DNA of 64,000 nt. It comes from Primula veris (lineage: Eukaryota; Streptophyta; Magnoliopsida; Ericales; Primulaceae). The DNA lies in NCBI GenBank assembly GCA_963682055.1, contig OY821740.1, forward strand, positions 12,858,814-12,922,813. Reading direction: 5' to 3'. The notes beneath the pieces were generated by a model. It was given only the letters and a program-made list of their open reading frames with translations. It was not told the DNA's origin and did not search any database. The translations under genes and the position numbers were made by a program. This document shows, piece by piece, positions 49,261-62,016 of this stretch (position 1 is its first letter; every line of letters starts with the position of its first letter).

Positions 49261-49441
49261 CACTACAAAATAATATTTGATTTAGTGAGAGTTAAAAGCT
49301 GTCACAAGGTTGTCGCTAATTTAAAAAGCTGTCACAAATCTGTCGCTAATTGACTAAACTGTCACAAAACCGTCGCTAATAAACTCGTAACAAAAACTAC
49401 CGTCACTAATCCCGTCGTTATTTTGGTATTTTTTTGTAGTG
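49261..49441. mobile_element. Small non-autonomous CACTA element with perfect 3-bp target duplication
   Basis: Begins CACTACAAAATAAT and ends ATTTTTTTGTAGTG, i.e. CACTACAAAA...TTTTGTAGTG, the hallmark CACTA terminus. ATC flanks both sides (49258-49260 and 49442-49444), the expected 3-bp duplication. The 181-bp interior is mostly a threefold repeat of a CTGTCACAA...GTCGCTAAT unit of about 30 bp. No gene. Confidence 0.92.
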
Positions 49442-49444
49442 ATC

Positions 49445-50084
49445 GAGTCAGACGATAACTTAAAACATATGGTTGCTGGAAGTTCATAATAATGTCATTT
49501 GAAAAACGACAAGCCTTACTTTCTTTGTCGTCAAAATCAATCAAATCTTTTCTAACACCACTTTCTTTGATGAGAGGAATCTCATATCCACAAATAGCAC
49601 TTCCGTAAACATTAGATCAAATGCACTAAGAACAAGATTCACATACGGAATAGTTAACATCGTTAAATAGAAGGAGGTCTATCAAAGTAACAACCCTTAC
49701 TCAAGTTCAAAAAGATTGTCACGGTAATAAACTTAAAATTTCTACGTCAACAGTAGATTTGTTCGCCTTAAAACAAACGTTAAACAGATTTGTGAAACGA
49801 TATTCAAACTTCTCGCCCTCTCCAACTTTCAATATTTAATGCAAAAGTTTATGCAATAGTTAAAAAAAACAAGCAAAAAAATAAAGACTTCAAGTAACAG
49901 TGTTTGGATAATACTGGAGTTGAATTAATTTGCAAGAAATACCTAGACGACAAGCGATTCCAGACTTATTCGAGATGAGAGAGATATTTTTCGTACGACA
50001 AGTTAATGCGAATATTTAGGTTTCAACTTTCCATCTAAAAACTCATGATAGTCAGTAACAAGAATATAAAATTTCGACTCTGGC
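49445..50084. other. Sequence upstream of the decayed Copia element
   Basis: No LTR-like copy of 54031-54410 and no gag-like frame were found here. The 5' part of the Copia element is probably deleted or too diverged to recognise. Confidence 0.4.
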
Positions 50085-53000
50085 ATGTTCAACGCCTTCA
50101 TGCATTCTTTCCAACCTATTGCACATTTGCTTAGCCGTAGAACAAATCAAAACCAAATCATATCGCTCCTTATGATTATAATCATTGGCATAAATTATGA
50201 TGTTCATAGCTATAGCATTAGTATGTTAGTTTACGAGGAAAGCAGGCTTAAGAATAAAGCAAAACATTCGGTTAATCTCGTAAGTAAACAAGGAGCAAGA
50301 AAGAAGTTTGGTAAAAAGACAGAAAATGGAAAGAAGGGACTACATAAAATGAATAGTTACTCTTTCCAAATCCGCAAGAAAGAGCAAAACGATATAAAGT
50401 GCCAATTTTGTGGAAAAATCGGACATTTCAAGAATGTTTGCCTGAAACGTAAGACATGGTTTGAAAACAAATGTAATTTTAAAGGTTTAGTATGTTTTGA
50501 AGCAAATTTAACCGAAGTTTCTTTTAATACTTGGTGGATTGACTCTGTTTCTACTGTCCATGTTTCCAATACTATGCAGGGATTTCTTACGACCCGAAGC
50601 ACAAGTCCAGATGAGAGGTTTATTTACATAAGAAATCGTGTGAAGGCTCCAGTTGAAACTATTAGAACTTATCGTTTAATTTTAGCTACTGGAAGTCATT
50701 TGAGTTTGTTTCAAACCTTTTATGTACCTTCTTGTTCTCGCAATTTGATTTTGCTGTCTCGTTTGAATTATGTTGGATATTCTTTTAAATTTGAGAATAA
50801 AAGTTTTAGTTTGTTTAAAAATAATCATTTTATTGGTTCTGGTATTCTTTTTGATGGTTTGTATAAACTAAAACTTGATAATATTTTTGCGGAAACTCTT
50901 TTAACCTTGCAAGATAATGTTGGAACTAAACGTGCTTTAGTAAATGAAAGTTCTGCTTATTTGTGGCATAAACGTTTGGGTCATATTTATAAAAAAAGAC
51001 TGTCAAGATTGGTAAAGAATGAAATTTTACCGAATTGGAATTTTACCGATCTTGGTATTTGTGTTGAATCTATAAAAGAAAAACAAACAAAACACACACA
51101 AAAAGGAGCCAAAAGAAGCACACAACTTCTTAAAATAATACACACCGATATTTGTGGGTCTTTTGATGTTCTATCTTTTGGTGGAAAAAGTATTTTATTA
51201 CCTTTATCGATAATTTTTCACGTTATGGATATATTTACTTATTGAATGAAAAATCTCAATCAGTATATGCCCTAGAGATATTTATTAATGGGGTTGAAAG
51301 ACAATTAGACTTAAAAGTAAAAAAATTTAAGATTCGATAGAGGTGGTGAATATTATGGAAAATACAATGAAAGTGGACAATGTCCAGGGGCATTCGCTAG
51401 ATTTCTTGAAAAGCGTGGCATTTGTTCGGAATACACAATGCCAGGTACACCACAACAAAATGGTGTAGCTGAAAGGCGTAATCGTACTTTATTGAAAATG
51501 GTTAGAAGTATGCTATCTAACTCATCTTTACCCATTTCATTGTGGATGCATGCCTGAAAAACTGCCATGTACTTGTTAAATAGGCTTCCTAGTAAAGCAG
51601 TTCCTAAAACTCCTTTTGAGTTATGAACTGGTAGAAAATCTAGTTTACGGCACCTGCATGTTTGGGGTTGCCCGACAGAATCAAAGATTTATAATCCACA
51701 AGAAAAGAAATTGGATTCAAGAACGATCAGTGGTTTTTTCATTGGTTATCCAGAAAAGTCAAAAAGGCATAGATTTTATTGTCCTAGCCCTAGTATAAGA
51801 ATTGTTAAAACTGGAAATGCTAGGTTTCTTGAGAATGGTGAAGTTAGTGCGAGTTTGGAACCACGAAAAGTGGAGATTCAAGAAGTTAGGGTGGAAATAC
51901 ATGTACATTTAACTTCTTGTAAGGCTATTTTTCCTTCTATTGTTGGACAGTTGAACAATGAACAAGAACAAATTAATGATTCAACTATCCAGAATAAACA
52001 TAATGTCAATGAACCTATAGTTGATGAACCACAAGAAGTAGAATTAACAAGGTCTCAAAGACCAAGAAAATCTGCTATTTCTGATGATTATGTGGTCTAT
52101 CTAATTGAAGCAGATTTTGATTTGGGAATCGATGAAGGTTCAGTTTCATTATCACAAGCCATCGAAAGTGTTAATTCTGCGAAATGGTTAAATGCCATGG
52201 AAGATGAGTTAAAATCAATGAAACAAAATGAAGTTTGGGATCTCGTCGAATTACCCAAATGATTTAAAAGAGTCGGGTGTAAATGGGTCTTTAAGACCAA
52301 ACGCAACTCTCTTGGCAATATCGAATGACATAAATACAGACTTGTTGCTAAATGTTTTACTCAAAAAAGTGGAATTGACTACACAGATACTTTTTCACCC
52401 GTCTCTAGAAAAGATTCGTTAAGAATTATTAATGGCACTGGTTGCTTATTACGATTTAGAGTTACACCAAATGGATGTGAAAACCGCCTTTCTAAATAAG
52501 AATTTAGAAGAAGAAGTCTATATGACTCAGAAGGATTTTCCATTAAAGGAAAGGAAAGGAAAATATGGTGTATAAACTTAAGAAGTCGATATACGGACTT
52601 AAACAAGCTTCCCGCCAAATGGTATTTTAAGTTTAATGATACCATTATTTCTTTTGGATTTAAAGAAAACACTGTTGATCGGTGTATTTATGTAAAGATC
52701 ATTGGGAGTAAAGTTATGTTTTTGATTCTGTATGTTGATGATATCTTGCTTGCTACTAACGATCTTGGCTTGTTATATGAGACCAAGAAATTTCTTTCCG
52801 AAAAATTTGAAATGAAAGGTATATATGGGTGAGGCAACCAATGTGATCGGGATAGAGATATCTCGGGATAGATCACAATGAATGTTAGGTCTGTCTCAAA
52901 AGACATATTAATCGAGTTTTGAAGAGATTCAGAATGGAAGAGTGCTCATCAAGTGTTGCTCCAATTCAGAAAGGGGATAAGTTTAGTCTTATGCAATCTC

Positions 53001-53720
53001 CTAAAAATGAAATGGAACGCAAACAAATGGAAGGAATTCCTTATGCATCAGTTATAGAGAGCTTAATGTATGCTCAAACTTGCACTAGGTCAGACATCAG
53101 TTTTACTGTTGGAATGCTTGGCCGGTATAAAAGTAAACCGGGAATGGATCATTGGAGAGCTGCAAAGAAAGTATTGAGATATTTGCAGGGCACAAAGGAC
53201 CATATGCTCACTTATCGAAGATCTGAGGATCTTTAAGTGATTGGTTATTCAGATTCATACTTTGCCGGTTGTGTCGATTCAAGAAAATCAACGTCGGCTT
53301 ATTTGTTCCTAATAGCTGAAGGAGCAATTTCATGGAAAAGTGCGAAGTAATCTGCCGTTGCTACATCCACTATGGAAGCTGAATTTGTGGCTTGTTATGA
53401 AGCCGCAATTCAAGTAAATTGGCTGCGAAACTTTATTTTAGGACTTGGTGTAGTCGACAGTATTGCCAAGCCGCTGAAAATTTATTGTGATAATTCGGCA
53501 GCAGTCTTCTTTTCAAAAAACGACAAGTTATCTAAGGGTGCAAAACATATGGATTTAAAATATCTTACCGTTGAAGAAGATGTCCAGAAACAAAAGGTGT
53601 CAATTGTACATATTAGTACTAAACTCATGATCGCGGATCCGATGACTAAATGATTGCCACCTAAGATTTTTATCGAGCATGTCGAGAGGATGGGCATAAC
53701 TGAAAATATTAATTTTTAGT
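50085..53720 (+). pseudogene. Ty1/Copia gag-pol remnant, heavily mutated
   Basis: Readable parts in order are the end of gag with a zinc knuckle (CQFCGKIGHFKNVC, about 50399-50440), a protease-like DSV where DSG is expected (about 50541), the integrase zinc region (LWHKRLGHI, about 50960), an integrase core up to QNGVAERRNR (about 51460), reverse transcriptase pieces with YVDDI (about 52728) and RNase H with YCDNSAAVFF (about 53480-53510). Many frameshifts and stops separate them, for example at 51243, 51556, 52260 and 53236. The 5' end of gag is missing. Clearly dead and older than the Copia element at 55092-62793, from which it differs in domain sequences. Confidence 0.88.
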
Positions 53721-54030
53721 TTAAAAGATTTAAATTTGACACTTTGAACTTATTTATGTATTGTTTCTGAAAATAATAAATATAGTGTTTTATTGCTTCT
53801 GTATATACATAATGTTAAACATGATTTGATTTATTTTCTTTTATAGATCTTGTTAAGTACACAACCAATCTTGTGGTACTTGGAAAAAATTGTGTTGTTA
53901 TATAATGCAAAATCGACGAGACTCATATTAGTTTATACTTAATAGTGATTTTAATGACGTGACCAATATGTAAAGTATTTTATCAAACCATAAAGACTAA
54001 ATTAAACTGCCACAAGGCCAAGTGGGAGAA

Positions 54031-54410
54031 TATTAGAATATATATATATTGCCTAGTGTCATATATGTTAAATAAATAGTGGTTTGGATAATTATCAAGT
54101 TTATTAATCTTATTAGTTAAATAATTAATTAAAGATAAATTAAATCAGTTAGTATTAGATAAAAATTAAAGTTAATGTTAAACTAATACTACCACTTGTC
54201 ACGTTGATGGAACGTGATAAGTGGGGGAGATTGTTATACTTCCCTCTCTCTACCTATAAATAGTAGCAATAATACTATATTCTCACCATCAAATAATATA
54301 CATAGAAATATATATAATAGTATTTATTATTAAGTAAGGACTGAGAGAGAAGACCGTATCTCATAAAAGGTTAAACAACAAACTATAATGGGTCAATGTA
54401 AGTATTCAAT
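54031..54410 (+). repeat. Probable 3' LTR of the decayed Copia element
   Basis: It follows a polypurine tract AAGTGGGAGAA (54020-54030), the usual position just before a 3' LTR. The expected TGTTAGAA start has become TATTAGAA. A second purine run (GTGGGGGAGA, about 54220) and a TATA box (CTATAAATAG, about 54255) lie inside. The end is uncertain because no 5' LTR exists to compare. Confidence 0.5.
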
Positions 54411-55091
54411 CATTTTTTTTTCGTATTGTTGTGAAAATTATGAAATTAACGATCCATGTTACTTTGAATTAATATAAAAGTTTATAGAATATGTTTTACA
54501 AGAGCATCAAACAAACAAATTAGAGATTAGCAAAGCACGAAACATTAATATAAACATGAACAAAACTCAAAAAGAATAATTGAGTATATGCCATCAAATT
54601 GTAAAATTAACCTTATAGCACCAAAATTGAAAAAAAAAACATATAATAAAAAAAAAGGATAGCAATAAAGAATACGAAAAATGGTTTAGAAAAAAACAAA
54701 TAGCACAAAGTGAAAAATTATAATATACTTGCAAAGTATTAAAAAAACGTTAATCAAAACAATTAGAAATAATAAAAGCATAAAAGGAAAAACAGAATAA
54801 CCAAATAACAATAAAAAAAATAAAAAATCCAGAGCATATAAAGTATTGATGAATGGAGATAAAAATAAAAATAATGGAAAAACTCAAATTAGAAGTAAAA
54901 ATAAATGAATACCATTACATATGAAGAAAGTAGATGTATATAGAGATAAAAGAATCGGAGAGATGATGAGTTTATATATATACGATTTATAGTGGGAGAG
55001 ATAAATAAGAAACACACAATCCTAAAAAATTGTGAGTCCGTTAATAGTTTTGCTATAATAATTGAAGGGTAATATAGAATTATTTTCGATC
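54411..55091. other. Spacer between two Copia elements
   Basis: Very A-rich top strand with no gene or repeat boundary recognised. It ends in CGATC (55087-55091), the left target duplication of the next element. Confidence 0.45.
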
Positions 55092-55283
55092 TGTTGTAAT
55101 ATTATTGTACTCTTGGGCTTTTACTGATTGGGTCCAAGTGGGCTTGTAACCATACCCCTCTATCTATATAAAGAGGGCTAGGGGTCTTGTATTCACATAT
55201 TCATTCATAATAAAGATCATACTGTTCTCCTCTCTCTCTACTTCTATCTCCCTAAATACCTAGCTAATAGTTGTATTACAACA
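55092..55283 (+). repeat. 5' LTR of the full-length Copia element
   Basis: 192 bp, TG...CA-type ends (TGTTGTAATA...TTACAACA). A TATA-like CTATATAAAG lies at about 55163 and a polyadenylation-like TAATAAAG at about 55208, so promoter and R-region signals are both present. Confidence 0.93.
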
Positions 55284-57228
55284 CGTTATCATCACTGCTC
55301 CCGGAAATTGGAGTATGGATTATGGGTTCAATAAACCTTGAGGTTTATCCGGATTTTTAGGATTTTACTATATCGATCTTCATCAATATAGCAAGAGTAA
55401 GGTATACAATTTTTTTTATATACTGTACACGTTACATACATATTAATTGTATAAGATGACATGTTACAGCCGTATGCATGCTATTTTGTTTGGTTATAGA
55501 CTTGCATGTGTAAGAATAAATTCACTTTGCATGTATAATCACTATTACTTGCTTGAAGGCCACATGTTAATAGAAAATAGAATATGTAATATGTATGCTA
55601 CTGGTTTTGTGTTTGTAACATGAATCTCTTAATATACCATGCATAGAAATTTGTTATCTTGACTGTTCATGAAATAAGAATACAACCATGTTTAACAAAT
55701 TGTTTCTTATTGTCCTGGTATGCATGTAACCTATGTTTGCACCGAAAAGCATGTCTGTTTGGTACTAGTATATTACTAAAATTAATATATATATAGTATG
55801 TTAAGAAAACCATTAATACAGCATGTAAAATTTTGCAACAATATCATAGTTTGTTGAATACGTATCTTGAAACAACTTGTTTGATAGTTAACTACAAGAC
55901 AAAACTATGTATGATAGATATTTAGTAATCTAAATATACCTGTGTATACCACTAAACTTGTAACATTTTTTTTTTGAATAAAACTGTTAAAAGAGTAAAA
56001 CATGGTACTGAGTATTACATACATACATAATCAATTACAGGTTCTTAAACTATTAATGATGTAATTGTAAAACATGTATTAATCTGTCGGATTAAATCTG
56101 CAACAAACTGAAACGTATGTACTGATTTGTAATTCTCTGAAAGCTGTAAACTATTCTGTAAATTACTCAAGGACTAAACTGAAACTTGTCTGAAATTCTG
56201 GACTGTATATGTAATAATACTGTAAATAGATATATAGTTTGCTGTAATTACACGCATGGTCCTGTAGTATAATACTTATACGAAAATAGTACATATGGTT
56301 GATATGTTAGAATCTTTATGGATTGATTGATAATTTTAAATTGATTTGATTTGATATATTAGAATCTTTATGGATTGATTGATAATCTTAAATTGATTTG
56401 ATTTGATAGGTAGAATTTTTATGGATTGATTGATAATCTTAAATAGATTTGATTTGATATATTAGAATCTTTATGGATTGATTGATAATCTTAAATTGAT
56501 TTGATTTGATATATTAGAATCTTTATAGATTGATTGATAATCTTAAATTGATTTGATTTGATATATTAGAATCTTTATAGATTGATTGATTTTAAATTGA
56601 TTTGATTTGATATGTTAGAATATTTATGGATTTATTGATAATCTTAAATTGATTTGTTTATAACACCAAATCTACTGCATGATTAGATATATCCTAAAAT
56701 ATATTTACTGTCTGTTTATATATATGTGGTTAATCTAGATAGATATTGTCTATATTGTTAATATTATTGCCATATATAAAAAGCGAAAATCGTATATATT
56801 CACATTTAAGTTGGAAAAATTATGAATCTTCCCCAAATAGGCTCACCTATTTGGATACGATGTCTACGATGTCTAGGAAAGATAAAGGCGGAAGTCATTC
56901 TCCTAATGAGGTCGGTTTTTAAGAGGCATTCGTGCCCACCCCCCTCACCGTCTTTCCTGGTCGTGTTCAAATAGAGCTACCGAAAGGGGTTGAGTAAATA
57001 ATAATTTCCCCGAATGTGTCTATATACATATGTATTCGCCGAATTGGTGTCTCAGTATCGACCTGTCGTTCGATCAAAGAGAACCACTTCACTTAAAAGC
57101 AAAACTTGTTTTTCGAACCTGTCGTTTCGAAATAAAGTTTGTGCTTATACAAACCATAAACATATAAACCTGTTGTTTTATATGATGACTAATCCAGTCT
57201 TTCTTTTCTTTTCTCCTGTTGTAGAAAA
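55284..57228 (+). other. Long untranslated leader of the Copia element, with a 52-bp satellite
   Basis: 1.9 kb between LTR and gag with no open frame; a usual initiator-Met primer site (TGGTATCAGAGC) is not seen directly after the LTR, where CGTTATCATCACTGC stands instead. The leader holds the tandem array at 56300-56655 and a GC-richer stretch near 56830-56960. Confidence 0.7.
56300..56655 (+). repeat. Tandem repeat, about 52-bp unit, about seven copies, in the Copia leader
   Basis: Each unit runs TTAGAATCTTTATGGATTGA then TTGATAATCTTAAATTGATTTGATTTGATA in two blocks. Copies are very similar, with single-base changes and one shortened unit near 56580. Confidence 0.93.
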
Positions 57229-58224
57229 ATGTCAATCAAGCTTGACTTTCCAATTTTGGATGCTGCCGGCAAGAACTACTTGGATTGGAGTCAGGATATC
57301 CAAAACCATTTAGATGCCCAAGGCTTATTGGATGTCATATATGATGAGGAGGAGCGTGAAATGGAAGTAACGTGCGAAATGAGTGCTCGGGCGATGATTC
57401 TGTTTCGCCGCCACTTATCAAACGCCATGAAATCTGAGTTCATAGCGACCACCTCACCAAAGACATTGTGGGACTCTCTGAAAGAGCGCTTCGACCACCA
57501 AAATACCATTTGGCTTCCTTAAGCCCACCGTGATTGGCTGATTCTGCGATTTCAGGACTTCGAAAGAGTTGAAAAATATAACGCTGAAGTATGCAGAATT
57601 CGTGCTACCCTCCAATACTGTGGTGAAACACTCACCGACAGTGACTTATTGGAGAAAACGTACACCACATTTCCTAGTTCTGACATCTTGCTCCAAAAGC
57701 AATATCGTCAGTCTAAATTCACCAAATTTCCCGAGCTCATCATCAAGTTGTTATTGGACGAGAAGAATAGTCTCATTTTAATGATGAACAGTAATTCTTG
57801 TCATGTTGGTTCAAAGGCAATTCCAATGCCTGATGCTAATGTTGTTCGTGGACCTCGTCCACGATATGGGAAACGAGAAAAGGGCATGTCGTCCCGTCAG
57901 CCAAGGAACAGGGGTGAGCGTAATGCTCGTCCAGCATAGCGAGGTTTTGACAATCGTATGAACCGAGGACCTGTGGCTCCTCCTAGGCAGTCTCGTGGTG
58001 GTAGGAACAACCGGGCCAGTCGTCCCAAAGCAAGAGAACCGGCCGATATGCCAACTCTGTGCTATAAATGTGGTGGAAATGGTCATATGCAAAGGACTTG
58101 TAGGGCAACTCCCCAAGAAGTCGAAAACTATCACAAGGGTAGAAGGGTCGAAACCAACATGATTGAAGCTAGTACAAAAGAAACTCTTGAGACCCCTGAC
58201 TTTGAGGCTCACATGGAAGAATAA
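57229..58224 (+). pseudogene. Copia gag (nucleocapsid) gene with two nonsense codons
   Basis: Single frame of 331 codons starting MSIKLDFPILDAAGKNYLDW, a typical Copia gag opening. A UBN2-type gag region follows (LWDSLKERFDHQ, then FQDFERVEKYNAEV), then a basic Arg/Gly-rich segment and a CCHC zinc knuckle (CYKCGGNGHMQRTC, from 58060). Stops interrupt the frame at 57520 (TAA) and 57937 (TAG); no frameshift. It ends with TAA at 58222-58224. Confidence 0.9.
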
Positions 58225-58451
58225 AGTTTTTTTCTTCATTTCTTTTAATAATTGAGCTGTTTTGCTCCTGGATTATGTTATTTCAATTCCATTTCGGATT
58301 ATGTTTTTCCCTTTGGATATTGTTCATTTCTTTTGGATTATGGTTTGTTTTATGGATAATGTTTTGAACATTTCTCGTATAATTTAAAGTTATTTCATTG
58401 AGCAATTCCTTTTATTCGTGTGACCGACTTTAAATTATTTTACTTTTAGGC
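58225..58451 (+). other. Intron-like spacer between gag and protease of the Copia element
   Basis: T-rich sequence with GGATTATG-like words repeated about five times. It ends in a pyrimidine-rich tract and TTACTTTTAG before the protease frame, which looks like a 3' splice site. No convincing donor lies ahead of the gag stop; a GT at 58226 follows it. Confidence 0.5.
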
Positions 58452-61400
58452 ATGTATTGTGGGACAGTTGATTGTCTGGTTGATAGTGGCACTACACACA
58501 CTATCTTAAAAGATAAATGGTTTTTTTATCAACTTTACGCCTAAAGTAACCTCAGTGACTACAATTTCGGGCCCGTCGACCCTTGTTGAAGGCTTTGGTA
58601 AAGCAAAATTCACGTTGTCAAATGGTACTCCTGTTGAAGTATCTGAGGCCTTATATTCTCCGAGGTCCAGTCGTACCTTGTTGAGCTTTAAAGATATCCG
58701 AGAAAATAAGTTTCATCTTGAAACTGCTCGTGAAAATGGTATTGAATACCTTCACATTACCTCCACTCAATACGACCAAAAGCGTATTCTGGAGAAGTTG
58801 AGATGTCTTTCAAGTGGTTTGTATGTTACTACAATCCAAAACTTTGAAAGCAATCTAATCATTCGGCGGGCGCCGATTGATGAGAGCACTTTTATGCTAT
58901 GGCATGACCGGCTGGGACACCCCGGTCAAAATACGATGCTTCATACGATGAACGCATCTCATGGGCATCCTCTTGGAGGAAAGAATTTCGTGATTATTCC
59001 GAAAAGCCTATGCCAAGCATGCTCGATTGGAAAGACTAATCTCAAACCAATTCGTGTGAAACCTACAAAATTGGTTTCCCAATTCCTTGAAAGAATTCAA
59101 GGAGATATTTGTGGACCTATCCAACCAACATGCGGACCATTTAAATATTTCATGGTTTTGGTTGATGCATCGACAAGATGGTCACACGTAGCTTTGTTGT
59201 CCACAAGAAACGCAGCGTTTCCAAAACTCCTAGCCCAGATCATTAAATTGAGGGCTCATCATCCGGATTATCCGATAAAGTCCATTAGACTTGATAATGC
59301 CGCGGAGTTTACATCGAAAACTTTCGATGACTATTGCATGACTTTGGGAATTAATCTTGAACACCCAGTTGCGTATGTTCATACCCAAAACGGCCTTGTA
59401 GAAGCTTTCATTAAGCGATTGCAAATGATTGCTAGGACTTTGGTTATGGGCATCAAACTTCCTATTTCTGTGTGGGGCTATGCCATTTTGCATGCTGCTG
59501 CGTTGGTCCGTCTGAGGCCCATGGCCACCCAACCACTATCTGCGTACCAGTTGGTAACTGGATATGAGACCGATGTCTCATATTTACGCGTGTTTGGGTG
59601 TTTAGTCAATGTTCCAATTGAGCCGCCTAAGCATTCCAAATTTGGACCTCAGAAACGACGGGGCATATATGTCGGTTATGAATCCCCGTCCATAATACGT
59701 TATTTAGAGCCCTTGACATGCGATCTCTTTACCGCTAGACATGTGGATTGTGACTTTGATGAGACACTCTTCCCGTCGTTAGGGGGACAAATGCACGTTA
59801 ACGTTGATAAGCAACGACGTGAATTAACGTGGCATCTACCCACTATGTCTCATCTAGATCCCCCAACTGCACATAGTGATAAGAAAGTGTAGAGAATCCT
59901 AGGTCTGCAAAATGTTGCAAATCAAATGCCAGACGCATTTAATGACCTAGCGAATGTCACGAGATCACATATACCTGCTGCAAATGTGCCTGCAAGGATA
60001 GACGTCCCAGTGAGATGCCGTGTTCCGGTTAAACACGCTGCTCCAGTTGTACCCACCGAGCAAAGGACGCTGCCATCGGCCGTTCAGTCAGCCGTCCTTC
60101 CGAAAAAAAGAGGAAGGTCGTCCGGTTCCAAGGATGTTCTGCCTCGAAAGAGGAGAAATCCTGTCGCATCTGTTTTGCCACACGAGATCATTAAGGATCA
60201 CGGTGATGTATTAGAGGAGCGTGTTCCAGATGAAACACTAGTTCCTAATCATCACGATAACCTTGAAATATCTGTCGATTATACTAGTTTAGACGATATT
60301 TTGAAGCGAAACGAGACTGTCATCGATGATGTGTTCATATACGCAGTGGCCACTGACATTATGAACAATGATGACATGGAATCTCGTACCGTTGCTGAGT
60401 GTCAGCGAAGAACGGACTGGCCTAAATGGAAACAAGCACTCCAGGCTGAATTGGATTCCTTAACGAAACAAAACGTGTTTGGACCTGTCGCTCCAACACC
60501 GCCCAATGTTAGACCAGTTGGTCATAAATGGGTTTTCGTAAGGAAGCATGATGAGAATAATGAGATTGTTAGATATAAAGCTCGCCTTGTGGCGCAAGGT
60601 TTCTCTCAACGCCCTGGAATTGATTACGATGAGATGTATTCTCCCGTAATGGATGTTATAACGTTCTGCTACTTAATCAGTTTAGTAGTTTTCGAAAAAC
60701 TGAATATGCAGCTCATGGATGTGGTTACAGCGTATCTCTACGGGGATCTGGACACAGAGATTTACATGAGAGTCCCTGATGGACTTAAGTTGCCTGAATC
60801 GAGTAGTTCTCGGCCATGGAACACGTTCTCGATTAGACTGAGACAATCACTATATGGATTGAAACAATCTGGACGGATGTGGTATAACCGTCTAAGTGAA
60901 TACTTGATCAGCGTGGGATATGTTAATAATGAACTATGTCCATGTGTGTTCATAAAGAAATCCACTTTAGGATATGCGATTATCGCAGTCTATGTAGATG
61001 ATATGAATCTCATAGGAACCTCGAAAGAGTTGTTCGAAACTGCTGAAATCTTGAAGAAGGAATTCGAGATGCTTGAGAAGACACGGTATTGCCTCGGCCT
61101 GCAGATCGAGCATCGTACAGATGGAATTTTAGTCTATCAAGAAAGTTACACCCAAAAGGTGTTGAGGCGCTTTAGTCATAGTGACGCTAAGCCATCCTCT
61201 ACTCCCATGGTCGTCCGCTCTCTAGACATTAATAAGGACCCCTTCCGTCCAAAGGAGGAAAATGAAGAGATATTGAGCCATGAGTGTTCATATCTGGGTG
61301 CAATAGGTGCACTATTGTACTTGGCCCAATGTATTAGACCAGACATCTCGTTTGCTGTGAATTGTCTAGCTCGACACAGCACCGCGCCAACACGCCGCCA

Positions 61401-62016
61401 CTGGACTGGTATAAAAGACATTTTCCGTTACCTTAGAAGTACTACGGACATGGGCTTATTCTATCCCTTTGCGTCGAGTGGATCTAGCTCCATTGATCCT
61501 CGAAACAACGCAACCCTTGTCGGCTATGCCGATGCTGGTTTCTTATCAGACCCGCACAAGGGATGTTCCCAATCTGGTTATGTCTTTACCATTAGGAACA
61601 CGGCGATATCCTGGAGGTCTCGTAAACAGACTCTAGTTGTCACTTCGACTAACCACTCTGAGCTACTCGTGCTCTATGAGGCGACTAGAGAGTGTGTCTG
61701 GCTTCGAGCAGTTATTGGCCATATTCGAAGCACCTGTGATCTAGCTTACGATCATGATGAACCAGTTGTTATTTATGAGGACAACACCGCTGTGATTGAT
61801 CAAGCGAAAAATGGTTATATCAAAGGTGATGCCACTAAGCATATCTCGCCAAAGTTGTTCTTCACACATGAACAACAAACACTTCAAAAGATTGAAGTGA
61901 AGCATATTGGTTCAGAGAATAACCACGCTGACTTGTTCACCAAGTCATTACCAAAGCATTCTTTTCAGAAGCACGTACGGGCGATTGGCCTACGTAGGCT
62001 ATCTGAGCTACCTTAG
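58452..62016 (+). pseudogene. Copia pol (protease, integrase, reverse transcriptase, RNase H), one frameshift and one stop
   Basis: The protease active site is DSGTTHT (from 58482). A frameshift near 58520 moves into the frame that stays open to 62016 except for TAG at 59890-59892. Integrase: zinc region (LWHDRLGHP...CQACSIGK) and core with Asp in GDICGP, Asp in RLDNAAEF and Glu in NGLVEAF. Reverse transcriptase: WVFVRKHDENNE, LMDVVTAYLYGDL and YVDDMNLIG. RNase H: GYADAGFLSDP and YEDNTAVIDQAK. The order integrase before reverse transcriptase defines Copia. With few breaks the protein order and motifs are easy to read, but this copy cannot make a complete polyprotein. Confidence 0.93.

Noticed and set aside
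49445..50084. Possible 5' LTR and gag start for the decayed Copia element
   Set aside because: I could not match it to 54031-54410 or to a gag reading.
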